Origin: Panopea generosa
Lineage: Eukaryota; Mollusca; Bivalvia; Adapedonta; Hiatellidae
Reading direction: 5' to 3'
DNA length: 64,000 nt
NCBI GenBank assembly: GCA_029582155.1
Contig: CM055902.1
Coordinates: 18,177,511-18,241,510, forward strand
Shown: one piece after another, positions 23,081 through 38,000 of the stretch
Position numbering within the stretch: the first letter of the stretch is position 1
How the letters are laid out: each line of letters opens with the position of its first letter
Position numbers and translations under genes: made by a program
Notes under the pieces: model-generated
What the model was told of the DNA's origin: nothing
The model's input: only the letters and a program-made list of their open reading frames with translations
Database searches by the model: none

Positions 23081-26000
23081 CTGGAATGTAAAATTAATAT
23101 TTTATTTGCTAATAATATTTATCTGATTGACAAACCACTTACAGCAGTCAGTGTTTTCTTTTACCCCAAATATTTGGCAAAATTCAGCCCCATTCCCCCC
23201 TCAAAATAGTATTTTCCCCACCCCCCCACCTTCCCCTAATCTCAGAAAAATTCCTCTCAAATTTTTTTTTTTTAAGTGGTGTTTAATGCCAGTTTAACAG
23301 TTTAAAACAATGAAGAACAGGGATGTTGACCTGTTAACAGTTAAACTGTTTTAAATATACATTTCTTTTGATTTTTATTCTATCAAAATCCCCCAAAATG
23401 CTCATTTTTCCTCCTTCAAAAGACACTGACAGTACACAGTGCAAGTATTTCCTTTGAATGGATTTTCAGATCATTTTTAACACATTACAGTAAAACTCCA
23501 CCTAAGGACCATCCAGATATTAAGACCACCCCGCTATTATTGGCAATTATTTAAAGAAACAGATTTTTTCCTTCTTTATTCAACTCCGATAATAAGGGCA
23601 CCTAGCTAATCCGGTATTACGACCACCAAATCTGTCTCGACCACGGTCTTTGTTTTATTTTCACACCCTAAATTACGACCACATGTGTGATCAAAGACAC
23701 CTCAATGAAATATTTATTTAACTACTTTTTGGTCCATTTTTTTTCTTTTCCTCTGATTTAAGATGGATTGCATTTCAAATACATTTAATAATCAAATACT
23801 ATCAAACAAGTATAATTGTCCAACCATCATAAACTGAATTTGTAACACCTTTTTTTAAATGGTTCACTGCCACTACTTTTATTGTCTAGCATTTCGCAGA
23901 AGCAACTACTTTCATACTGATGTTTTGACATTGCCACATTTGACTGTTTAAAAATATTTATGTTGCCTGATTTCTGTTAAGCAACAACAATCATCCAGTT
24001 TATATTTTCACCACTTATCTTTATGCATCAATTTTAGAAAAAGAATCTCTTGATTATGAATCTTTATAATTATAACCTGGATATTTGCTTACAATTAAAT
24101 ATTCTTTTGAAGCAGATCTTAGAAGACAAGACGGAAGTTGATTTTTTAACAATTTTAATAATTGTAAGGAATTGGTAAATTATGGAAATGAAACTCAACG
24201 TTGTGCCAGAAAAACACTGAATAAAACATCTATCCAAATGACACAATGACAGAAGACATGCAAAAATATAATTTGCTTCTATATTGAATCAAACATTACA
24301 ACTTATAAATTGTAACTTTCAAATATGACTGGTCATCAGGGACTTGTATAGAATAGGATATGAAACTTGTATTGGATAAGAAACTTGCAACTCCAGATTA
24401 AATGTTGATGAAATAGCACCCCTCCCATTTTTAGCAACATGCTTTCAAAATTTCCTGTGGGGGGAACACTGGTGAATTATGATAAGGATGTGTATCAAGC
24501 TGTCGGTCAGATTACATGTATATGAAGAAGGGTATGTTGTAATTAGTTTTTGCCACGTTTGTGTTGTTAGCAGACCAAAATTTCAGGTTGGTTTGACAAT
24601 ATTACCCACTTTAAGCAAAGATTTTGAGGCAGATTAGAGTATTCCGTAGTTGATATAACATACACTATGTCAGAAACGCCAAATCACCGAGATAACATTT
24701 TTCGGGGACTGGTGAACTAATCCCCCCACCCACCCACACCCCTCTCTAATAAATAAAGGTAAGTAACATTTCACTCATCTATTAAGCAAGGAAAAAGGCA
24801 GTATTTGAATGCAGACACTTGTCAAATATGAGTCAAAGCTACCCACCCCTCCCTTTTTTCCTACTCTGTCTTGCCCAACTATTCACATACCTGTGTTTAT
24901 ATGGATTGAAATCGGCTCTGCTCTGACTATCACAAAAAATGCAACATAAAACTGAACAGCAAAGTCCTAGATCAGCCTGTTCATGACAATTTGCTTTGTA
25001 CAGTGTTTAAGGGCCAAGGCCTGTACAAGGGAACAGAAACAGCACTAACCGGAAGTTGTAGTAGCACAAGCTTGTCTAGGTCCTTATTGTTCACAGGAAC
25101 AGTTCATTATGAACTGTTAACCCCAGTTACATCATCTGACAGTCATCATCCAGACAGTCATGATACAACCAGGGTACAATGTTGGAACAACATAAAACTT
25201 CAAACAAGCAAAACTGACAACACTGAAGCAGCCTTTATTGTATTTTATTATTGTACATTACTGCAGTTTTAGTTATAATCCTGTCATCTAATACAGGAAA
25301 TTAAGTATGGAAACATATATTGCTATTTTATATAATTAATTTCTTTCAATTTCTTTTTATTGATGGGTGGTGGGTGCGACGGATTTTTTTTTATTGACAG
25401 CGGGGTGGGGTGTTCAATTTTTTGGAAAATGATGGGTGGTGGGGTTTGTTATTTTATCAAACTGGTGGGTGGTGGGGTCAATGAAAATTCTAATTGATGG
25501 GTAGTGGGGTTCTAAAACAATAGTTGTCAGAAGACAACAAAGCTCGCCGGTGGGATAAAACTCACCACTCCGGCAAAGATTGAGATTGGAGGCAAACACC
25601 AAAACTTACACGCAACTAAACATGAAAGTTTAACCTGGGTGTCTACAGATGAAAAATTAAGTCCAAAAGGGCCATAACTCTGCAAAAATGCAACCTTGAG
25701 TTATGGTTCTTGTCTCTGTGTGTTCCATTGATGGTGGTGAAGTTTCATTCATATCCAATGAGTGGTTGCACAGATATCTTAAACTTAAACGCAAAAGTTT
25801 AACCTGGGTTAACAGAGGAAGCCGACGCCGGGGTCATGGCAATAGCTCTCCTTGGACTTTGTCCCAGCGAGCTAAAAAGTGGCTCCGAGCCTATCAGTAA
25901 ATATTTCTATGTTACATTTTAAGATTTTATGGGTTTCCCCGGTCACTGCAGTGCACATACCTCTGATACCCTAAGATACACTCCACGCCTGTTTGATCCA

Positions 26001-29000
26001 ACGTCAAAATAGAACACCTTGTTTTCCACTCGTAAATATTTACTCTCTGGTAGATCGCTGTGCCCCTCTGTAAAAATGTGTAATAATGTACAACTGGGAA
26101 AGGATTACATTATGGCTATGTCAGATATAACAATATTCATTTCAATCTTTCAATACAGCAAATTGTGGGCTTAGTGTTGCACTAAGTACTCAATAAACAT
26201 GTTTAAATAAGCAGATCTCCAAATAACTTTGTAATAACTAATAATTCATTTTGCTAACCCTACACATGTATAGCAGTATGCATTTTACATAAATATAAAA
26301 TACACATGTTTTCCTTCTTCAAATTCTAAGATTTTAGCTGCTCGGAAAATTAATGAAGATGTTAATTTTATACAACACATGCACTCAGAAAATTATGTAT
26401 AATATTGATTTAAATACTTTTTGGTAATTTTGTTAAGTCCAAACAAGGCCAATGTTGACATGCTCCTAGAAATACAACAACAGAAATAGTAGGTATTATA
26501 TAAATCAAGTTTTTGTAACATTATTGTAAAGTGCTAAAAGGATATATGAAAACTCATAAAAAAAACAAAACAATGGACACAGGGTGAGAAAAATAACTTG
26601 TTTTATATTTTTTGCAGGCAAATCAAAATACAACAAAGTCGCAATCTCGATACAGAAGAATACTGACCAGCGGAGTTTTGGGTGAAGAGAGAACACCCAT
26701 GCGGAATTGTAAGCAATGGCACATTCTCATTAACAAATTCAAGATAGATTCAAAGTAATATTGCCAATGATGTACATGTAGCTACATGTCTCTTGTCAGT
26801 TGCAAGTAAAATCTTATATAAATTTCAATTGAACTCCTTAAATTCCATATTTTTGTTAATTTGACATACACTCAAATTGCCACAAAATGACATGAATTAA
26901 CTCAAAGAATTAAAACTGTAGATAAAACACTGGTTGCACCTGGATACAAAAGCCAGTGCTTCTGTATGAGGCTAGCAGAAACTGTCTTTAAGCCATAATA
27001 AATTAATTGCTAGATTATCATCCCCGCCAGACCCCTAATTTTCATATCGCCCCAATCCTTTTTTTGTTAAAAAAAATATAAAAAAATTTATTATAAAAAA
27101 CAACAGAAATTAAAAAAAAAAAAATCCTCCCACCCTCCCCCTTTTTAAGAAAAATTTGGATGATAATCTAGCAATTAATTTATAATGGCCTTAGGTATGT
27201 TTTAGTTTGAACTTTAAGTATCATTTTTATGCCATCCTGTGATCCTGGAAGATTTATATAAACCAGTACTTGAGCACACCCATCTCTGCAATTAGCTGCT
27301 TACTTTCTCACTTAAATTAGTGGTGAGAGAGGAATGACTACTTAAAACAAGTATTAAAGCATGTTTTCTGTGTCAGTAAATACCCACCATGATCATCTAC
27401 TCCAAACTCATCAAGGAGATCAGTGAGTGCATCTCGGAACTCGATCAGTCCCTGGGCTGGTATAGCTATTTGTGAACGTGGGCCTCCCCTCTGCACAGTC
27501 TGAGCTACCTGCAATGGCAAAAACAAACGTGTTTGACTAATAGCAGAGATCAGAATCGGGTCTCATCTTTAACATTAACATAACATTTTGTGGGGTGTTA
27601 ACTACCAATCAAGGCATTAGGAAAAATTCTGCACAACTTTGAGTAGTACTACCAATCACACAACTTTGGACCAAATTAGGTGTCTAAAGGCAAAAGTAGT
27701 ATGAAAACAAGAGGCCCAAGAGGGCCTGAGGACGCTCTACTGACTCATAGTGGCCATAGCACTTTTTGAAATTCTACTATGCAATAGAAACATCTGGGAG
27801 GGGTCATTTTTAACTCTAGGGACACCATTTGATCAAATCTAACAAAACTATAGTTGGTCATCATTATTAAATAAACATTTTGAAAATCTGTTGGACTGTT
27901 CATGAGAAGAAGATTTTTTAAGTTTTGGACTATTTTTAGTAATGGTGGCCATTATAAATTTTAGACAGAAAAAATAAATCTTTTGTATAGTCTCCTATGC
28001 AATTCAAAAACATTCATGTGAAGTTTCAGTTTAATTGGCCTAGTGGTTTCAGAATAAATGAAAAAAAAAAAAAGAAGAGAATTTTTTGTTTTCCCACAGA
28101 ATCCCTATGTAAAATTCTTAGTCCCCTTACAGGGCCCCTATATATTTTAGCCCCTAAATTCTTATCTGCAATCAAACCCCTACACTTAGGAATAATTAAT
28201 ATCAAATATGTACAAATCTGACATACCAGTTCTTAAGAAAACAATTTTACTAATTCCCAATTTGTACCCTTTTGGGGCCCCTCCTGACCTCTTCAGACAT
28301 AGAAACCCAGTCATTTTTACAAATCATATCCTCCTTTACCTAACAATGCTTTAGTGAAGATATAGGCAAAATTATTTCCATTTAAAAAAAAATAAAAAAA
28401 TATTATATTGACATGTGTCCCCTAATTGAACTCTCAGGGCAAGGTCATTTTTAATCCTAGGGACACCATTTGAACAAATCTAACAGAACTATAGTTGGTC
28501 ATCATTACTACATAAACATTTTGAAAATCTGTTGGGCCGTTCATGAGAAGAAGATTTTTTAAGTTTTTGACTATTTTTAGTAACGGTGGCCATCTTGAAT
28601 TTCAGATCGAAAAAAAAAAATCTTTTGTATAGTCTCCTATGCAATTGAAACACCCATGTAAAGTTTCAGTTTAATTGGCCTAGTGGTTAAAGAACAGATG
28701 AAAGAAAAAGAGAATTTTCTGTTTTCCCATAGTATCCCTATGTAAAATTCTAAGTCCCCTCAAAAGGCCCCTATAAATTTTAGCCCCTAAATTCTTATCT
28801 GCAATCAAACCCCTACACATAGGGATAATTTATGCAAAATATGAACAAATCTGACATACTGGTTCTTAAGAAAACGAATTTAGTAATTCACAATTTTTAC
28901 CCTTTTGGGGCCCCTCCTGACCCCTTAAGACAGTGGAACCCAGGCATTTTTACAAATCTGAACCTCCTTCACTAAACAATGCTTCTGTGAACATATAGGC

Positions 29001-32000
29001 AAAATCATTTCCATTTAAAAAAAAAAAAAAAAAAAATATTATAATGACATGTGTCCCCTAATTGAACCCTCGGGGCGGGATCATATTTATCCCTAGGGAC
29101 ACCATTTGAACAAATCTAACAAAACTATAGTTGGTCATCATTACTGCATAAACATTTTGAAAATCTGTTGAGCCGTTCATGAAAAGAAGATTTTTTAAGT
29201 TTTGGACTATTTTTAGTAACAGCGGCCATCTTGAATTCAGATCACAAAAAAAAAAAAAATCTTCTGTATAGTCTCCTATGCAATAGAAACACCCATGTGA
29301 AGTTTCAGTTTAATTGGCCCAGTGGTTTCAGAGAAAGTGCTGCTAACAGACGACGGACGACAGACAACGCGCCATCGCATAAGCACTTCTTGCCTTTGGC
29401 CAGTAGAGCTAAAAATTGACATTGTAGGCAAAGTAGATAAGGGCTTTTCCAGAATTAAATGTATGGGGGGGGTCGGACGGCAGTATAATTAAAATTTTAT
29501 GCCTGGTGGGTGTTTTCATAAAAAAAAATGATGCCTTGTGGGGTAAAAGCTTATTAAAATTTTATGCCTTGTCGGTATTTCCGTCTCTGAACCGAATTTT
29601 TTCTTCAACACCGTTTTTCTTCTCGAAATTTTATACATTTTCTGCCCAGATATTTCCTCCCGTCGTATACAAAAACATAAAATTGGCCTTCTCCATGTAC
29701 CGCACCGAGTCAACATCCCGCAGCGTCTAGATTTCGGCGAGCGTCTTATCATTATCGCAGCAGTTTTTTAAATTTACCTTGATTTGACCTTTATGTTTGC
29801 CACTGACACGCGTGTTGTAACGATTGTAATACACAACCTCCAGACATCATGACCAAGTGAACGTTTTACGCGACTACACAGTTGGACACTCGATACACTG
29901 GTGATATTAATATTAGGAATTGTCTTCAATTAACTTTTTCATCTCAAACTGATTGATCTTTTTTGTTAAGACCGCCATAATATAATTACATCACCCGAAC
30001 AACATATGATTTAATTTGTTTGTTTGAAATAAAGTATAATTATCTACCTTCGGACTTCCCGAAAAGGAACAAGAAACATACTCTTAGTCGTGAATAAATT
30101 ATTAACACGGAAATGTATGAGCTAATCAGATGGCGGAATACACTCGTAGCAGGCCGTAACCCCGTCTACTTTATTAAATTGATGCCGAGATGCCGTGTCA
30201 CAAAATTATCTCCTCAAGTAAATTTTACGAATTATATATCAATATATGACGTATCGGATATGTTTACAAATACTCCAATATGGATATGAATATACAGACG
30301 TGTATATTATTAAATTCTGCAAAAACTACGATTCAACTCTACGGCGGCATTGCTATAATTATATGCATATCCGTGCTGTTTGTCAGATAGTGTAAAACAC
30401 TAATTTATTCGGCACAAAAAGAAACACCAAGAAATGCAAAGTCTATTGTGACAAAAAATCTAAATTAGGACATTGCGTTAGCAGTGAAAATAAAATCCAC
30501 ATTCTCAGATATGTCATCCCACACCCTATACGCCTCATTCTTACCCCAGTGTCTGAAAAAATTATGGCGAAAAGCAGATATTTCTTAACGGTCGTACAAA
30601 AACATAAATTGGACTGTGAAATTGTCTTTGAGCATCCATAACCGGATTGTTTGCCATCGGGTGCGCGAAATGAGGTCAAATTAGATTAAACCTGTATCGA
30701 TAGTAGGGAGTAAATAACATGTGTCATAATAATGTTTGTTTCACTGTCAGAGTGACGTCATCGGGCATTGGCACAAGGCGTTAATGAAAGGGACAGCGTG
30801 TTCATTCTGTGCATAAATTTAGGCATGTGTAGCATAACTCTCTTTACGGATCGTATCAATTTAATAGTAATTCTTTTTTAAGAAATAAGTATACTGAAAA
30901 TAAACATTTTAGAAGACAACTAGTTACAAACAAACACTAACCTTTAATTATTATTATGTTGTGTTTTTTTTCTCGTTTGTTATCTGTAGTGCCCCTTTAT
31001 TTAATTCTCGACCTGAGGTAATTTGTGACGTAATCACTTGCATATCGTCATTAGATCAAAAGTGTAACGTCGGCGTACTTCAAAGAAAGTAGGCAACCGT
31101 CCAGACTAGTAATTTTGGAAGCATTACAATAAGAAAACATTAGAAAGGGGATTTTAGCCCCTTTTTTATTTTTATTTTGTGCATGGTGGTATTTTATCTA
31201 ATTAAAATTTTATGCATGGTGGTATATATCACAATTAAATTTTATGCTCTGTGGGTAAAAAAAATAAGTGCCGTCCGACCCCCCCATACATTTAATTCTG
31301 GAAAAGCCCTAACACATAATGGTCAAAGCCATCAGAAGAATTGTATTTGCATGTATGAGATTACATCAAACCTTAACTCGACTATGGACCAAATTAAGTG
31401 ACTCTGGGACAAAAACTGGGATCTAAACTACACTTAAATAACACAGCTGGAGACCCCTACCCCACTCATCCACCTCCCAATAATATGACTTGTTAAAAAG
31501 TTTATAACAGTAAAGACAATTGCAAGTAAGAGTATAGATAATCTTATGTCTTGCCTGTAATATTTATTATGTAACCTTTTGTTTTTCATCAAAATACAAT
31601 GTCTGTTACTTCTAACAACAAGAGAATATCAGTGGAACTGATGGTTGCTCCCCAAGTGAGTGTTTGACTCTGTACCGGCTACTTGGTTGAAAAATACCAA
31701 ACTGCACAGCAGGAACAATATGTGGCTCTGCACTTCACAGAACTCAATTTGCAAATCACTGAACCGGATCAAAGTGACAATATGCGCAGATCTTAGCTAG
31801 TTTTACAAAATTAAAACCAGAGGTTGTAGCGAAATAGCGTCAAGATGACAATATGCACATCTCCACTTGGTAATGATGCATCCTACCAAGTTTAATAAAA
31901 TTCCAACCAGAGGTTGTAGAGAAATAAAGTGGAGAAGAATTTGGTCACACAAAATAAAAGGGCCAGAACTCCATGAAAAATCATCGAATCGGAACACAAA

Positions 32001-35000
32001 CATAGCAAGTTTCATATAATTCCAACCCAAGGTTGTAGAGAAATAGTGTGCACAATAATTTGGTCAAAGACTCAATGAAAGGGCCATTACTCTGTGAAAA
32101 ATCATCGAACTGGAACACAAAGACGATATGCACATCTGCACTTGGTAATGATGCATCCTAGCAAGTTTCATAAAATTCCGACATGGGATTGTAGAGAAAT
32201 AGCGCAGACAATAATTTTGTCAGACAGAATCAAAGGGCCATTAACTCCATGAAAAATCATCGAACCGTAACACATAGACAATATGTACATCTGCACTTGG
32301 TAATGATGCATCCTAGCAAGTTTCATAAAATTCCAACATGGAGTTGCAGAGAAATAGTGCGGACAACAATTCCGTCAGACAGAATCAAAGGGCCATAACT
32401 CCGTGAAAAATCATCAAACAGGAACACAAAGACAATATGCGCATCTGCACTTGGTAATGATGTATCCTAGCAAGTTTTATAAAATTCCATCTTGAGGTTG
32501 TAGAGATATAGCCCAGACAAGAATTTGGTCACAAACTGATTCAAAGGGTCATGACTCCGTGAAAAATCATCCAACCGAAACACATAGACAATATGGGCAT
32601 CTGTACTTGGTAATGATGCATCCTAGCAAGTTTCATAAAATTCCAACCAGAGGTTGTAGAGAAATAGCCCGGACAAGAACTTGGGGACGCACACACGGGC
32701 AGACAGACCAAGCGACAACTATACGCTTCCACCCTTTGGGGGAGCATAACAAAGAAAACTTACATACCCGGTATTCATGGATCAATTTACACTTTTTTCC
32801 CCAGAATCTTTTTTGTATCATTTGTGTGTTGTTTGCCAGACGCCTTTCGACAGCAAACACATGACAAGTCAATTTTTACTCAAGCAACAAATCAATATTA
32901 TACACCTCTGAATGTATTTCCCCATGATGAGTAATTCTATTCGAAATTTTTATATATGTATAAGAAGTTATCAAAAAGAGCTTTAAACTAGAAATCTATG
33001 GGCCTTAACGGTCACCTGTCACAAAGTTACAGACAAGACACAAAATCTCAAACAGACTGAAAGTGTCGTCAAAGTTAAATTGTGACCTTGACCTTTAAAA
33101 TGGGAATCTGGATGTTTCGTGTGACACGTCTTCATGTTATGTTGACCATTAGTGGCAAGTATTTATAGAATCCATCTATGCATGCAAGTTGCAGGCCGTA
33201 CACGAAATCTCACACAGAATCAGTGTTGTCAAACAAACTCAAAATGTAACCTTGACCTTTGAGGTACATGTGTGGATCTTATGTGCGACACATTGTCATG
33301 TCATGCTGATGTATTGAGCCAAGTGTTTTTGAAATTTATCCATAGGGAAAAAAAAATGAATGCAGTAATCAGAACTCTATGGACTGTTTACTGATTGGGA
33401 AAAGAGAAGTTAATGTTTCAAAAGATCATTTAATGTGAATCTGTCTCACTGTCTAGTTGTTGTAATTTGTTGAAGTGAAACAGAATTTTTAAGGTAAAAT
33501 TGTTTTGAAGTTGTAAACTTAAGTTACAGTTTTGATCCTGAAAACTGTTTTAGTAAAATATGTCTTTTTTAACTCTATTTTTTCTAATTCATCTAGTTTT
33601 AGTCAACCAATGACCCCCAGATTTTTAGTCAGTGTGTCATCACCGACCCCAAAAAAAATTGGAGCTGGAGAAAACACTGAGTTAACAAAATTGCTATGTA
33701 TCCCTATATCTATTTAAATTTTTGTTACAATTATCTACAACAACATGCATACCCTTAGAAACCTCCCACGCTGGTTCTCCTTCAAGTCAAGATAGTACCT
33801 CTTGTTGTCCTTTGTCATCATTTCACTTTTCAGCTTGCCATCCTCGGGCAGATTCTCTGGGTTAGGAGGACCTGTAACACAGCAGAGGAAACATGAATAA
33901 CATTTTGTGAGATATCATGCGTGTCCTGATGGTCTAAGGCGCCATCTCAAGATCACTTACCTCTCACTACAAAGGTCATGTGAGCATTGCAAGTATAATT
34001 CAGTCTTAACAGTTTACGTGAGATAGTCTGCCTGTAACTTGCAACATGACTGTGGTGGTTCTGTTAAGATTTATATACTATATGCATCACGTGTCCTCCT
34101 CCGCCAATACAACCAGCTGCCATAATATAACTGGCAACGTTGTTAAACCCCCTTCAAAAACACTAGAAATGAGTCTATTGGCAAAAAATTAAATTATTAA
34201 AAGGCCTATAATTCTGCAAAAATCAATGGAGCAGAACAAAATGACAACATGCCTAACTAGACTTCACACAAACTCATTGCAAGCTTCGCTGTAGTGCTAC
34301 AAGATTTAAAATGAAAAATAATGAAACAGCTTCTCCGCCAAAAGTCGATAAACTAGAACATGATGATAATAATGTGCAACTACACTTTATACTATTGAAT
34401 CCTCCCTAACAACTCTTGTTAAAACAGTTTCATGAGTACAAGAGTAGAAGTGACAATAAAGTGTCGTACTGACATAGACTAACCATTAAAAATAATCAAA
34501 CTATGCCTAATGCTTGATACACTATAGCAAATTTGGTCAAAATCTGACTCAGAAGTTGAGCAGAGCAGACCAGAAAACTGAAAAAGGTATGACAAGAGTT
34601 ACAATCAAAATAAAGGGAAAAACACTGTCACAAGTCAAGGGACTACAACGAAATGATCAATGAGCAATCAATACCACAGGCAATATAACCTTTTTTTTTT
34701 ATCAAGAACTGCATCTGTTGTTAATCGATTGAAGTTGTAACCCCAATCAAAACATTGTGGAGTAAATACTGAACTGCTTGTTTCATTACAGCAGAGAACA
34801 ACTAAAGGTACTAAATACATGTGGGAACTGTTTATATGCACCAAAGTTTACATATATAGGCAAATCCAAGTGATACAACTATCCTATACATTTCATTGCT
34901 GACAAGGGCGGGAAATTTTAGATACATTTTCATGTCTGGAAAGATATATAATGGACTGGACAGAAATAATTAACAAAGAATTCCTGGTTAATTACTAAAG

Positions 35001-38000
35001 GACCAGTTCAATCTTTTATTTTGAATATAAAATCTACAATATTAGCTTTACTTCAACAAGACAGTGGGTTTGCCCAGATATAATTAGCCAACAAGACAGA
35101 GTGTTTAACCAGGACTGCGTTCTGCACAGTTAAACATGTTTACCCTGTTTATAAATGCAAACAGTGATTTAGAACCTTTATAGTGGGTTTTAGTACCTTT
35201 TTATTACATATATCTAGCCAACAGGATAGTGGATTTTAGTACCTTTTTATTACATATATCTAGCCAACGGGATAGTGGGTTTTGGTAACTTTTTTTTACA
35301 TATATCTAGCCAACGGGATAGTGAGTTTTAGTACCTTTTTTTTATGTATATATAGCTAACAGGATAGTGGGTTTTAGTACCTTTTTATTACATATATCTA
35401 GATAACAGGATAGTGGGTTTTAGTACCTTTTCATTACATTTATATAGTTAAAGGATAGTGGGTTTTAGTACCTTTTCATTAGATTTATATAACTAAAGGA
35501 TAGTGGGTTTTAGTACCTTTTTATAAATTAGATATATCTAGCTGGCAGGACATTGGAATTTACAAATTAGACATTACATACCCAGAGATGAATAATGGTC
35601 ACTGAACTCTGTCAGATGGTCGCGAAACTCTGCCGCGGAGGACATCGCCAACAACAGACGACTCTTTTTGCCGCCAGCCCCCACCTGGAAGTCAACATGT
35701 ATCATATTAATAGCTGAAATAAACACTCATTGGACTTAATAATTAATAATTACCAGTAAAGTTCACACCTTCCAACTTACTGTGACATATTTTTACATAT
35801 ATGTACAACTTACAAGCCATACCTTGGATATCATGTTAAGAGTTTCGAATGCCGACTGAGTCTCTAAAACAGTCGATGCCAAAGAAAAACAGTTTTCCTT
35901 TTGGACTGTTCTGACCCGTTTGTTTTGATTGTTCACACACCACAAAGCCCTGCCTGACATTATGGTTGTTAATAATTAACCAATGTAAATCAGCCTATTC
36001 GGTCAACATGTCAAAGTTCTAGCTGTCAAGATAAAAGTTAACTGCAATTCTTTTACTTCTGTATTCCCACACATTACCCATTATCCATGTTTGCATTATA
36101 GCCGTTTCCATACTTTAAAAAGATTATGCTCTGGGCAAGCAAAAATAACCAAAAATAAAGTATAAACATTTATTACAGGACGTAAAAGAATATTGCGCGA
36201 TATTTGCATTGGTCTCCACAACTTCTCTGAAGAAATATTAAAAATTTTGTACTTTTGAACACCTGTTGATTGCTAGGAATTGTGGCAAGAAACCCATCTT
36301 CTTCATCTGATTTCACTTTTCACTTCTTTTCAAATTTTGAATGGACCAAGCCAATGGACCCATCTCTGTTTAATTTGAACAAACCCATGTTCTTACAGCC
36401 CATTTCTACTAAATATGACCAAATTTAGCTTGTCAGTTCTATATAGTATTTTTAAAAATTCACAATTTTATCCCTTTTTGGGTCCCTTCCATCCTCTTAT
36501 GGATATTAAATCCCTATTACAGGACCCAGTCTCAACTGTTGACTAAACAATGCTCCAAACATCAAAATGATTAACATACTAATTCCTAAAACAGATCATG
36601 TGAAAGAAATAGTACTCCTACTTTAAAATCTAAGTCCCCTTATTAGACACTTAACCCGTTATTTCATATAGACGCCTTTAGACACCTCTAATATTGAAAG
36701 CATTAATTCGCCACATATCAGCAATGGGTGAATTATGTTTATATTAACTGACAGAGTGGAAAACAGCGCAGGAAGTGTTCAGATTGCTCGTTACGAGCAA
36801 TCTGAACTCTTCCTGCACTGTTTTCAATGACCTTCTGTGATTGGTGCGGGAAAACGCGTATCTATGGAGTAAACAATTAATAGACCCTAGCCCCTGTATT
36901 TGAAAAATCTTGAAACCCCAACACACCGGGATCATTTATACCAAATGGATAAAACGCCATAACATCAATAAAATACATCTCATTGTCATTAATAAATTTC
37001 AAACGGTTCGGTATGTCAAATCCACCAAAATGTGACAAAATCGATATTTAACCCTTCACTTCATACAGATGCCTTTGGACACCTCTAATATTGAAAGCAT
37101 TAATTCACCACGTATCAGCTATGGATGAATTATGTTTATTTTATCTGAAAGAGTGGAAAACAGCGCAGGAAGTGTTCAGATTGCTCGTTATGAGCAATCT
37201 GAACTCTTCCTGCACTGTTTTCAAAGGCCATCTGTGATTGGTGAGAAAAACGTATATCTATGGAGTAAAGGGTTAAATTGGACTGGTAAACTGAAACAAA
37301 ATTCCCATTCTAATAATAGACATCACCCAAATACTGTTTGAAGACAGTCACATCATCATTAAGACTCTTTCTTAATTGATTTTTTTTTAACTACATGTAA
37401 ACCTGTATAACAGATCAAATTGAAAGCAAAATAAAATCACGTGGCTCATTTCACAAAATGTTGCAATTTTAAGTGGAAAATCTATTAAAATTAAAATTAG
37501 ATAAAAAGAGAATTCATTGTTTTCTCATAGTACCATATTCATATGTATACATGTCCCTGTTACTGGGCACCAATAGATGCCAGCCCATTCATTTGAACAA
37601 ACTTCAAAACCCTACTCAGGGATCAATCACCTTTATATAATATAAACTAATTTGGCTGGTCTTGAGAAGAAGATTTTTAAATTAAAATTTCCCTATGTTA
37701 CATTGACAAGTACTTGGGACGGTGCCAAACACAGGAGAAAACCTTAAGTTCATACTGAAGCTACACTGGCCTTACACAGGAGAAAATATTTTTGGCCCTT
37801 TTGGAGAAATACAACACTGATAAGCCTCGAAGGTGGGTCCAAATTTGACCCCTGGAGTGTCATAATGTGACAAATGTTGAATGAAACACACTGCAACAAT
37901 GTTTCACAACAGAATTGGTAAAAATCTGTAAAGCATTTTCAGAGAAGTTGTTTAACAGAAAATGTTTACAAACAGAGCACAGACAGACGATGGACCAAAA

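Noticed and set aside
25703-25900. Small basic protein frame ([20 protein letters not shown])
   Set aside because: It lies in a dispersed repeat family inside a Pur intron, with no splice or start context.
29516-30679. Two minus-strand frames sharing LCFC inside the Harbinger-like element
   Set aside because: Short, similar only because the interior modules are repeated; no transposase motifs.
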